DNA of 64,000 nucleotides from JAWXUK01 sp044432725 (GTDB lineage Bacteria; Bacillota; Clostridia; Oscillospirales; Oscillospiraceae). The translations under genes were made by a program, and so were the position numbers. Positions 55,771-64,000 of this stretch are shown here, piece after piece. Location: assembly GCA_044432725.1 (NCBI GenBank), contig JAWXUL010000004.1, positions 1 to 64,000 on the forward strand, given 5' to 3'. Each line of letters opens with the position of its first letter. Position 1 is the stretch's first letter. The notes below the pieces were generated by a model that searched no databases, was not told where the DNA came from, and worked only from the letters and a program-made list of their open reading frames with translations.

Positions 55771-56802
55771 TTGGCGCAGAAAAAACATCGAGTCTTGATT
55801 GTAGATGACTCTGCTGTGTCACGAGTCATGATGACACGGGGATTGAATGCCCATCCAGGCATAGAAGTGGTGGATGCTGTGCCAAGTATCAAGCTAAATG
55901 CTTTGCAAACAGAACGACTCAACTTAGATATTGTGGTTTGCGACATCGATGCAACTCGCTTGGGCGCTGAGGAGCTGGCTCGCTCCCTTTCTGCTGTGAA
56001 AAGACTGCCTGTGGTGGCAGTCTCTGCACTGGATTTAACAGGGGTGAATTTGATGGGACGTGGAGTGATTGGTTTTGTGCAAAAACCTGTTCTGCCTGGG
56101 GATACCCCCACTTTTTTGAAGAAATTATCTTCCAAAATAGTCCTCGGGGTGGCAGAAAGCGACACTGGCTCCCCTCGCTATGCGGCCCTACATTCGGGGA
56201 ATCCCCCCTTGGGCGTCAAGCCCTCTTTGGATGATACCATCATCGCCTTGGGTGCTTCTACTGGTGGCACCGAAGCCACTTTGGAAGTGCTGAAGCAACT
56301 ACCTGCCGATCTCCCCCCTTTAATCATTGTGCAGCATATGCCAACTGGATTTACCAAAATGTATGCTGAACGTCTGAACAGGACTTGCGAAATGAGGGTG
56401 GTGGAAGCAAGCGATGCCACGATGGTCAGAAGAGGCACGGTGTATGTAGCGCCAGCTGGGGTGCAAACTCGTGTCTTGCAACATGGCTCGGAACTGGTGA
56501 TTTCATGTGTGGCGGGAGAGAAAATCAGTGGACACAGCCCCTCGGTGGATGTTCTTTATGCTTCTGTGGCAGAGCTGAAGAACAAAAACAAAGTGGGTAT
56601 CATTTTAACTGGCATGGGACGAGATGGAGCAAGAGAAATGCTCACCCTTCGGAAAAAGGGGGGCTTTACCATCGGTCAAGACGAAAAATCCTCGGTGGTT
56701 TATGGTATGCCAATGGAAGCATACGCCATTGGCGCTGTGCAAATGCAGGGAGACTTGAAAAAAATCCCTGACATACTATTAAATCATTTACGTAAATTAT
56801 AA
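55771..56802 (+). CDS. cheB: Chemoreceptor methylesterase/deamidase CheB
   Basis: This 343-residue response regulator removes receptor methyl groups after phosphorylation by CheA. The N-terminal receiver keeps the acid pair D12/D13, acceptor D58 and K105, but the usual D-x-x-M-P is D-I-D-A-T here. The C-terminal esterase has the triad Ser163 (GASTGG), His189 (VQHMP) and Asp285 (GMGRDG). TTG at 55771 has AAGGAG 5 bases upstream. A 170-base spacer separates it from cheR; it holds a 14-base imperfect inverted repeat near 55635-55695 and a TATAAT near 55695, so a separate promoter is possible. Confidence 0.93.
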   Translation: MAQKKHRVLIVDDSAVSRVMMTRGLNAHPGIEVVDAVPSIKLNALQTERLNLDIVVCDIDATRLGAEELARSLSAVKRLPVVAVSALDLTGVNLMGRGVIGFVQKPVLPGDTPTFLKKLSSKIVLGVAESDTGSPRYAALHSGNPPLGVKPSLDDTIIALGASTGGTEATLEVLKQLPADLPPLIIVQHMPTGFTKMYAERLNRTCEMRVVEASDATMVRRGTVYVAPAGVQTRVLQHGSELVISCVAGEKISGHSPSVDVLYASVAELKNKNKVGIILTGMGRDGAREMLTLRKKGGFTIGQDEKSSVVYGMPMEAYAIGAVQMQGDLKKIPDILLNHLRKL

Positions 56803-56847
56803 CAAGTTATCTTTTGAAAAGACAAAAGATGACTTGTTATTTTTTTT
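56801..56847 (+). terminator. Terminator of the che genes
   Basis: AACAAGTTATCTTTT (56801-56815) pairs with AAAAGATGACTTGTT (56824-56838), with one G-T pair. A run of T follows (56839-56847). Confidence 0.9.
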
Positions 56848-57085
56848 CCGCTTGTTGAAAAAAGGAGGAACATTTTCCCACACTTTTCCCCTTTTTTTGG
56901 CATTGTGCCAAAAAAGCATATACAATCGTGCCAACTTTTTTTTCCATACTTTACATAGAAATTTGTGCCAGTTTTATCAATTATGAATAAAATGTGAATA
57001 TTTTGAGAGAGAGTTAATAGCTGTGCCAAAAAAAGTTCAAAAAAATGTTTATGCAATCTGACAACATTTTTTTTCCATTTTTTCC
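56848..57085 (+). promoter_or_regulatory. Regulatory region with clustered GTGCCA elements
   Basis: No gene is seen here. GTGCCA occurs at 56905, 56928, 56965 and 57023, and ATGCCA at 57093 inside the promoter. At 56893-56915 the half-sites TTTTTTGGCA and TGCCAAAAAA form a perfect palindrome around TTG. The copy at 56928 shares CGTGCCAACTTTT with the 20-bp repeat before the PilZ-like gene. A regulator-binding array is the simplest reading. Confidence 0.6.
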
Positions 57086-57114
57086 TTGAATCATGCCAAA
57101 ATTTGTGTTACTAT
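57086..57114 (+). promoter_or_regulatory. Sigma-A promoter of the third SLH gene
   Basis: TTGAAT (57086-57091), 17 bases, then TACTAT (57109-57114), about 66 bases before the ATG. An ATGCCA element sits in the spacer. Confidence 0.7.
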
Positions 57115-57179
57115 GAATCTGACTTAATTCGAGATAGTAAAAATATCTACGAAATGTACATTTTAAGGAGGAAATGACC

Positions 57180-60100
57180 ATGAAAAAAAGGATTTTTAAT
57201 GCGGCATTGACTCTCGCCATGATTGTGGGTATTTTACCCAGTACCATGATGAGTGCCTTTGCAACGGAGAGGGAGGAGGAACCGCAGAGTATTGAGTCAG
57301 CAACCCTTGCCAGTGCAAGCAACGAATTCGCAGGTGGTAGTGGTACAGCAGCAGACCCTTGGCTCATCGCAACCGAGACTCAATTTGAAATTTTAGCGTC
57401 TTATGTCATTAATGATGATGCAGTTCATAATGCAAATACTGCTTATTATCTTTTGATAGACAATTTATCGGTTGGTAATGCCGCTATTGGTACGGAAACT
57501 CACCAGTTCAAAGGTAATTTTGATGGTGGTTACAAAAATATTAATGTTGCTGTAGTTGAAACTGACTATGGTGACGATTATGCTGGCCTTTTTGGTGTTG
57601 TCGGCTCGAAAGGAACAGTTAAGAATCTGAGCGTAACAGGTTCTGTAACACTTTCTCAATACAGTCAAACGAGAGTAACAGAACTTTATGCAGGCGGGAT
57701 TGTGGGATATAATAATGGTGGTTTTATCCTCAACTGTACTAGTTATGTTAAGGTTAGTGCTTCAGCAGATACAACACAATCGGTAGCTTATGGTGGTGAT
57801 TCTACCCTTATAAATCGTACTGACTACACTTATTACAACAACTATACTGCAACTGCCTATGCAGGTGGTATTGTTGGTAGAAACAACGGTACTGTGTGGA
57901 ACTGTGTGTCTGTAAGTTCTCAAGCTTCAGGTACAGAAGATATTTATGCTAATGCTACCGGGCAAATTTCAAACTCAACTGGTAATTCGACTGGAAGTAA
58001 TCTAGACTCTCACACAACAGGTAGCAATGCTGCACTTTCATACGCTGGGGGAATTGTTGGTAAGAATGAAAGCAAGATTGAAAACTCCCACACTTCGTCT
58101 GTGGTGAAATCAAATGCCTCTATCTATGAAGGGACAGCAAGTACATGGCCAGCGAATGGTACAACAAGTCACATTAAAAACAGTGTAACAGCAACCTATA
58201 TTCCAACTGTTGGTGGTATTGCTGGCTCTAGTTCTAGTTCAGGGAACATTAACAACTGTTATTCAACAGGTTCTCTCAGCACAACACAAATAGCACCTAC
58301 TGGTACTACCGTTTCAGGTAGTACAGTTACAGCTACAGGTAGTGCTTCGCCAGCGAGCACAACGCTTTATAGGTCTTATACAGTAAGAAACTATGGTATT
58401 ATTGGTTCAGGGTATACTTACGATAACAGCTTTTGGTTAAAAACTACAGCTACATCAGCACCAGTTTCTTCCCAGCCTGCAGAATATGATGCCTTTGATG
58501 GCACATACAGAATTTATGGTGGCGATTGTGCTGGTACCACCCTTGGATCACAGCTTTTTGGTTGGGTGGATAGTAAGGAAAAATCAGTTCATGTTGACAC
58601 AAAAGTAGTGACTATTAACTATCCTGACAAAGATTATTATTTCACAAAAGCCAGCGACGCCTTTGGGCTATCCCAATGGATTATCAGTGATCGTAGCCTT
58701 ACTTCACGGATAAATCTTTACATCGAAGGGAAACTTGTGGATCTGGATAGTGCAGATAGCATTGTTACTTTTTATGACAACTTCACAGGTCTGGAAAACA
58801 GCAACTATGCTTCAGAAACTGATGTTATCAAAGTCGTAATTGATCCTTCCAAATATTCAGATAATCCTGATATTGCTTATCAAAAACCCTTGCCAGTAGA
58901 GGTGAATTATGCTGTTGGTTATGCGAATCAAGACTATGCAGCAGATATTTTAGGGGAACTTAAAGCCTCGGAACAATTAGAGTATGATACAGCAACTAAC
59001 ACTTATTTCATGACATTTACTATGCCAAAATCAAGCGTTTCAGTGAATGTTACCTTTAGTAATGTTGATGGTTTAAATTGTGATTGTTGTAAGAAATTAG
59101 ACATTGGCGATGACCATTGGATTGGGATAAGCGATGCTGAAGAATTTGCAAAATACACACAATCTTCAGGATATTTCTTCTTGCAAGACGATATTGATCT
59201 AGGGTCAGCAGAAGGGTTTGACATTGCAACAGGCGATAATGTTTACCTATGTCTAAATGGATATAAACTAGAAACAAAAAATGATACTTATTTACTAAAT
59301 GTCACAGGCACAGGGGTTTTGACAATTTGCGGAAGCGAACCTGGAAGTGTTTTAGAAAATAATGGTATCGGTAGCGCTGTATTAGCCAATAATTCAGCTG
59401 GAACTGAACTAACTATTTGTGGTTCTCCAATCATTCAAAATGGCGGTCTAAAGCTTGGTTCAGGCACTTATGTCACTCTTTTATCTGGTACTAGAACAGC
59501 AAACTCTATCTATGTAGTAACCTCTAGTTCTGACAATAAAATTGCCGTGGCAGGGGATGACTATGCCCTAACCAGTGCAGATGCTGCCGCATTTTATGGA
59601 GAGGTAGTTGGGGACAAAACCGGAGTTGCCTTCTATCGTGTTTCACAGGATGCAATTTTTCTAGCTAAAGTTGACCCAACTCCTGATGATTTTGTGGTTT
59701 CCTTTAACCTTGGACAAATTTACAATGTTGTTTATAACGGAGAAGCCCATAGTTTGGACGGCTATCTGTTAGACGACCTAACAAATGCAAATTATCTTGA
59801 TGAAAATGGCATCTACAATGCAGCATTCAAAGCAGCTTATGATGCTGATACCCTGAAATTAACTGGGCTTACTTTCCGTTATGTGGGTTACCCTTATGTA
59901 GATAAAGGTGTGCTATATGACTCAACTGTCGCCCCCACAGAAGCAGGTATCTATGAAGTCTTTGCTTCTGTAACAAATCATGACCACTATACAGACGTGG
60001 AAACCCTTAGCCCAGTGGCAACTTTGAATATTCTCCAAAAACCAGTGTCCACTGGGGAATATGAGATTTATATTGTCGGGCAAGACGAAAAAGGGCAATA

Positions 60101-63100
60101 TACAACCCCTTATAATGGCTATACACAAGAACCAGAGATTATTGTGACTATCAAAGCAGAAAATTCAGTCACAGGAAAAGCAGTTGTCTTAGTGGAAGGA
60201 TTGGACTACACATTGACTTATGCAGACCACAAAGAAGTAGGTACTGCAAGAGTCACAGTTACCCCATTATCAACATCAAACTATGTCCTTGCTGAAGATT
60301 ACAGAACTTTTGAAATTACTGGGAAAACAGTTGTTTTGGACGTTGTGACTTCTGCTAAAGACGGTATTCTTGTCTATGGCGATCCATTGAACATCGAAGT
60401 AACACCAACTGCAGGTGATGTCACAGTCACTGGTTTTAATTATGGTGCTTATAAAGTCACAGCTTATGCACATGGTGAAACCTTGGTAGAATTGACTTAT
60501 GATAAAGGTGTATATCCAGAAGGTAAGTACGTAGGAAGCTATGATAGCGTAGAAAAGGGCTTGGTCATTGATGAAAATGAGATCACAATTGTATTTGAAG
60601 GAGATGGCTCCAGTTTCGAATATAAAGCGACAACAATTGATATCATTCTTGAACCAAAAACATTGAACGCTTCTGTGAAATCAGGACAATCCAAAGTCTA
60701 TGATGGTAACAATGAATTTACAGGGGATTTGACCATTCTAGACATCGGTGGAGCAGATGCCCTGGAAGGAAAAGACAATGTCACTCTGACTGTTTCTGGT
60801 TTCCTGGAAAGTGCACTTGTGGGCAAAGACAATCGTTTCCTCTCTTTGGATACAGTGCACTATGACGGGGAAGATGCAGGATACTACATTCTTCCATTAG
60901 AAAACATTGATTTCACAACACAAGTTGAAATCGAAGCAAAAGACCTAGCAAGCGAAGTGGACAAGAATTTCCACATTCAAGTCCTTTATGGCATTGGTAC
61001 TTATGTAGAACCAACCATCTCTTATGAAGATTTTAACGGCGAAGAAGTGATTGTTTCTGGTATTTTGACTTATAAAGATACCACTTATAACGAAATCGTG
61101 AGTGTCTTGAAAGAACTTCCTGCTAGATCTACTCACGAAGTCACCTATACCTTCGTAGCAGATGACACAAGCAACTATTCCAATACCACATTTACAGGGA
61201 AAATTATCTTCTCTATCACTGACATCGCTTTCTCTAACATTGACCAAGCCATTGTCATCGCAGATACCTGTATCTATGGTAACATGGACAATCTTGTCTA
61301 TGATCCAAGCAAATTTGTGGCAAACATTGGAAACAACGCCACAACAACAGGTGTATACAACCTGACTATCAAAGACTCTTACAACGCAGATGTCACAGAT
61401 GAATACATCTTAAACGCAGGTGTTTACACCTATTTCGTCACATTTACCTCTTATGACGGTGCCTTTGTTGGTTCTTTTGTCACAGATGGTACCTTCGAAA
61501 TTATTCCTCGCACAGTAGAAATTGAATGGGATAGCCACAATTTCGTTTACAACAGCTTAGCACAAAAACCAACAGCAACAGTCATCAATACTGTGTGGAC
61601 AGATGATATTGGCGTTTATGTCACAACCCAAGAAACAGCAATCAACGTGGGCGATTATGTTGGCGTGCTCTCTCTTGTGGGCGCAGATAGAAACAACTAT
61701 CAAATCGGCGACACAACAGTCAGCTATACCATTACACCTGTCCCAGCACAAGGGATTGTTACTTTGACAATCACAGACACCGACGGATCTGGCACTGTGA
61801 GCATCACAGACGTGATCAACGCTGATATTTCTGGTATTTCACCTGCTGGTGGTACTGTGTTCTATCAATGGTATGTGAACAATGTGATTCAAACCAATGG
61901 CGTCCACGAAAGCTTTATCCTAATCAACTCTGCAACCATTCCTGCCGATGCAGAAATTCATTGTGTGGTCACTTTCTCTGGAAACATGGCTGGCACATTT
62001 GAAAGTACTTCTGTTGTGGTAGGAGACGATTTCTTCCAAGGAACTGTGGCAATCACTCATCTTTTGGGCGAATTGACAGCAACAGTTTCTGATGCAAACA
62101 CCAACGACTATACCATTTATTGGTCAGGCACAAGCTCTGTGGGTAGCGGAACAAGCTACACTCTGAAAGAAGAAGATTATGGAAACACTGTTCTTGTCAC
62201 AGTTGTGGCAAACGAAACCAGTGGTTTCAGCGGAAGCTTCTCTTCTTCTATTAGCGTAGAATCAACAAAACCCTTTATTCCAGCAATCGAAGTCAAACCA
62301 GGAGACGAGTCTGCCTATGTTTCATGGGAAACTCCTTTCCACGGTGGTACTCCATTACAAGATTATACCTTAACTGTCATTGATAAAGACGGAAACCATG
62401 CTTATGGCTCTCCTTTCACAATCGGAAGCACATTGAAAAGCTTTACTGTGACAGGTTTGGAAAATGATCTTGTGTACACCTTTAAACTAATTGCTAAAAA
62501 CGCACAAGGTACCAGCGCTTCTGAAGAAGTCACAGCAGTACCACGTTCTTCCAGTGACTCAGAAACAGAGGATGATGTCATTGTCAGCACAACAACAACC
62601 ACTTATGTAGATGATGATGGAAACAATGTCACTGAAAAACTGGTTGTGGAAACAGATCTGACAGATTACTCTGTGAAAACAACACTTACCACAACAACAG
62701 AAGGCCGTGACGGCTCTGTCACAGTAGAAAAAGTGATGGAAAAAGTTTCTAACACAGGCGAAATCCTTGAAAGCTCAAGAGATTATAGCTATACAGAGGA
62801 AAATCTTAAAATCGTATACAATACCTATGAAGATAGCTATGAATCTTATGGCGACCTGACTGCAACTGTGACAAACAACGATAACGTCAAATTGCCAACT
62901 TCTATGGTAGAAATGATTCATGAAAAAGGCGAAAGTACAGTTACCATTGTTGCTCCTAGTGCAGAAATCACCTTTGATGATGCAGCCCTAGCAGAAATTT
63001 GGGCAACAGTACATCCTGACTCTGATAGCACTTTCGAAGTGATTGCTAGATATTCTAGCCCTGAACTTTTCCCTGCATCCTTGCATGAACGTTTTGGTTC

Positions 63101-63866
63101 TGCCTTTGTGGTAGATCTGATTGTAAAAGTGGACGGCGTTGAAGTCAATGACTTTGGTGCTGGGAAAGCAACTGTTACACTTCCTTACCAACGTTCTGAT
63201 TTGACTGGCCATGTCAATGTGTATCATGTCGCAACGAATGGTGTAGTCACAAGCATGCCAGACACCATTTATCGCAACACAAATTATACCGTTACCTTTA
63301 CAACAAATCACTTCTCTTACTATGCAGTGATTGAAGAAGCAGGGGTGTTCTTTGATGTAAGCCCAACAGACTACTTCTATAACGCAGTGGTTTGGGCTGT
63401 GGAAACAGGTATTTCTTCTGGGACAAACGAAAACTATTACAGTCCTTATGAAATCAGCAACCGTGCACAAGTCATGACTATGCTTTGGAGTGCAGCGGGT
63501 AAACCAGCAACATCCTTTGACCCTGGCTTTGTAGATGTAAATCCAGATGATTATTACTATACAGCTGTCAACTGGGCATTCCAACGTGGCGTGACCGCAG
63601 GCTTTAGTGATGAATTCTTTGGCGCAATGCGTGAGTGCGACCGTGCTCAAATCGTGACTTTCTTGTGGAACATCAGCGGCAAACCTGTTGTAGACGATGA
63701 ACTCTATTTCAGTGACGTGGCTGTGGGAAGCTGGTATGCAGACGCTGTCCGTTGGGCAGTATCTGAAGGCATTACTGCAGGTACCACTGCTTCTACCTTC
63801 GAACCATTCACAGAATGTACACGTGCAGAAGTGGTAACATTTATCTACGCATTCCTAGGGAAATAA
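57180..63866 (+). CDS. Giant SLH-anchored surface protein (2228 residues) with GLUG and MBG-like repeats
   Basis: A signal peptide (MKKRIFNAALTLAMIVG... to MMSAFA) is followed by a GLUG-type region (about 40-430) with repeated YAGGIVGYNNG lines. A mixed beta region comes next, then many Ig/MBG/YDG-like units (about 830-1640; VYDGNNEFTGDLTI, GTARVTVTPLSTSNYVL), further Ig units, one fn3 domain (about 1705-1790; SAYVSWETPFHGGTPLQDYTL) and a C-terminal part with three SLH motifs (FFDVSPTDYFYNAVVWAVE, FVDVNPDDYYYTAVNWAFQ, FSDVAVGSWYADAVRWAVS). ATG at 57180 stands 8 bases after AAGGAGG; the ATG at 57174 is too close. It is a cell-wall-bound adhesin or S-layer accessory by architecture; ligand unknown. 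Confidence 0.85.
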   Translation: MKKRIFNAALTLAMIVGILPSTMMSAFATEREEEPQSIESATLASASNEFAGGSGTAADPWLIATETQFEILASYVINDDAVHNANTAYYLLIDNLSVGNAAIGTETHQFKGNFDGGYKNINVAVVETDYGDDYAGLFGVVGSKGTVKNLSVTGSVTLSQYSQTRVTELYAGGIVGYNNGGFILNCTSYVKVSASADTTQSVAYGGDSTLINRTDYTYYNNYTATAYAGGIVGRNNGTVWNCVSVSSQASGTEDIYANATGQISNSTGNSTGSNLDSHTTGSNAALSYAGGIVGKNESKIENSHTSSVVKSNASIYEGTASTWPANGTTSHIKNSVTATYIPTVGGIAGSSSSSGNINNCYSTGSLSTTQIAPTGTTVSGSTVTATGSASPASTTLYRSYTVRNYGIIGSGYTYDNSFWLKTTATSAPVSSQPAEYDAFDGTYRIYGGDCAGTTLGSQLFGWVDSKEKSVHVDTKVVTINYPDKDYYFTKASDAFGLSQWIISDRSLTSRINLYIEGKLVDLDSADSIVTFYDNFTGLENSNYASETDVIKVVIDPSKYSDNPDIAYQKPLPVEVNYAVGYANQDYAADILGELKASEQLEYDTATNTYFMTFTMPKSSVSVNVTFSNVDGLNCDCCKKLDIGDDHWIGISDAEEFAKYTQSSGYFFLQDDIDLGSAEGFDIATGDNVYLCLNGYKLETKNDTYLLNVTGTGVLTICGSEPGSVLENNGIGSAVLANNSAGTELTICGSPIIQNGGLKLGSGTYVTLLSGTRTANSIYVVTSSSDNKIAVAGDDYALTSADAAAFYGEVVGDKTGVAFYRVSQDAIFLAKVDPTPDDFVVSFNLGQIYNVVYNGEAHSLDGYLLDDLTNANYLDENGIYNAAFKAAYDADTLKLTGLTFRYVGYPYVDKGVLYDSTVAPTEAGIYEVFASVTNHDHYTDVETLSPVATLNILQKPVSTGEYEIYIVGQDEKGQYTTPYNGYTQEPEIIVTIKAENSVTGKAVVLVEGLDYTLTYADHKEVGTARVTVTPLSTSNYVLAEDYRTFEITGKTVVLDVVTSAKDGILVYGDPLNIEVTPTAGDVTVTGFNYGAYKVTAYAHGETLVELTYDKGVYPEGKYVGSYDSVEKGLVIDENEITIVFEGDGSSFEYKATTIDIILEPKTLNASVKSGQSKVYDGNNEFTGDLTILDIGGADALEGKDNVTLTVSGFLESALVGKDNRFLSLDTVHYDGEDAGYYILPLENIDFTTQVEIEAKDLASEVDKNFHIQVLYGIGTYVEPTISYEDFNGEEVIVSGILTYKDTTYNEIVSVLKELPARSTHEVTYTFVADDTSNYSNTTFTGKIIFSITDIAFSNIDQAIVIADTCIYGNMDNLVYDPSKFVANIGNNATTTGVYNLTIKDSYNADVTDEYILNAGVYTYFVTFTSYDGAFVGSFVTDGTFEIIPRTVEIEWDSHNFVYNSLAQKPTATVINTVWTDDIGVYVTTQETAINVGDYVGVLSLVGADRNNYQIGDTTVSYTITPVPAQGIVTLTITDTDGSGTVSITDVINADISGISPAGGTVFYQWYVNNVIQTNGVHESFILINSATIPADAEIHCVVTFSGNMAGTFESTSVVVGDDFFQGTVAITHLLGELTATVSDANTNDYTIYWSGTSSVGSGTSYTLKEEDYGNTVLVTVVANETSGFSGSFSSSISVESTKPFIPAIEVKPGDESAYVSWETPFHGGTPLQDYTLTVIDKDGNHAYGSPFTIGSTLKSFTVTGLENDLVYTFKLIAKNAQGTSASEEVTAVPRSSSDSETEDDVIVSTTTTTYVDDDGNNVTEKLVVETDLTDYSVKTTLTTTTEGRDGSVTVEKVMEKVSNTGEILESSRDYSYTEENLKIVYNTYEDSYESYGDLTATVTNNDNVKLPTSMVEMIHEKGESTVTIVAPSAEITFDDAALAEIWATVHPDSDSTFEVIARYSSPELFPASLHERFGSAFVVDLIVKVDGVEVNDFGAGKATVTLPYQRSDLTGHVNVYHVATNGVVTSMPDTIYRNTNYTVTFTTNHFSYYAVIEEAGVFFDVSPTDYFYNAVVWAVETGISSGTNENYYSPYEISNRAQVMTMLWSAAGKPATSFDPGFVDVNPDDYYYTAVNWAFQRGVTAGFSDEFFGAMRECDRAQIVTFLWNISGKPVVDDELYFSDVAVGSWYADAVRWAVSEGITAGTTASTFEPFTECTRAEVVTFIYAFLGK

Positions 63867-63911
63867 TTTAATAGGTATTGTACAACAAACATGATGTAAA
63901 GACCTAGAAAA

Positions 63912-63952
63912 AACGGCTACAACTGATATGCTCAGTTGTAGCCGTTGATTTT
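63912..63952 (+). terminator. Terminator of the third SLH gene
   Basis: AACGGCTACAACTGA (63912-63926) and TCAGTTGTAGCCGTT (63932-63946) form a perfect 15-bp stem with a 5-base loop, followed by GATTTTT. The remaining bases to the window end show no gene. Confidence 0.92.
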
Positions 63953-64000
63953 TATGAACGCTTTCAAAAAACAGGATACATAAGAGATTTCTCCAGACCA

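Noticed and set aside
63954..63966. cre-like TGAACGCTTTCA near the window end
   Set aside because: The spacing of the halves is two bases short of the cre consensus, and no gene start is visible after it.

Overview
The window looks like a chromosome segment of a low-GC, motile, saccharolytic Gram-positive anaerobe, most likely a member of Clostridia (Bacillota). The grounds are strong AGGAGG-type ribosome sites, sigma-A promoters of the TTGACA-17-TATAAT kind, SLH-anchored surface proteins, lipoprotein sugar-binding proteins, a two-subunit iron-sulfur fumarase and a Bacillota-style CheA/CheW/CheR/CheB set. I cannot name the genus. No tRNA, rRNA, CRISPR array or insertion sequence was seen.

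Region 1 (0.4-17.8 kb, minus strand) is a long alpha-glucan operon. It reads from a LacI-type regulator through a lipoprotein pullulanase, a lipoprotein sugar-binding protein, a 949-residue binding protein with an added N-terminal half, two pairs of ABC permeases, an NHL/TPR/Yip1-like membrane protein and a DUF5696 protein to a cytoplasmic neopullulanase-type GH13 enzyme. The likely scheme is outside debranching, uptake of oligomers and inside hydrolysis. No ATP-binding subunit is present.

Region 2 (17.8-25.1 kb) is a small isomalto-/malto-oligosaccharide regulon: two GH13 alpha-glucosidases, a GH31 enzyme and a LacI regulator. A shared operator, TGTTAnCGnTAnCA, sits on all three enzyme promoters. 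Region 3 (25.1-32.2 kb) is a sucrose/fructo-oligosaccharide locus with a fructokinase, two permeases, a binding protein, a LacI regulator and a GH32 beta-fructosidase.

Region 4 (32.4-36.7 kb) is a three-gene restriction-modification cassette: two D12-class adenine methyltransferases and an AlwI-like endonuclease, an arrangement that suits an asymmetric (type IIS) recognition site. Region 5 (36.7-38.2 kb) encodes fumarase alpha and beta, placed directly behind a surface-protein gene.

Region 6 (38.2-63.9 kb) mixes cell-surface and motility genes: two giant SLH proteins, a PilZ-like protein, an FlhB-C-like protein and a FliK-like protein on the minus strand, then cheA-cheW-cheR-cheB and a third giant SLH protein on the plus strand. 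A recurring GTGCCA element lies upstream of the PilZ gene and of the last SLH gene. The main points for a second look are the CBM-SBP/Yip1/DUF5696 transport module, the GTGCCA element clusters, the hairpins placed just after two binding-protein genes, the seven-copy repeat in the 1335-residue SLH protein, and the structured leader of cheA.
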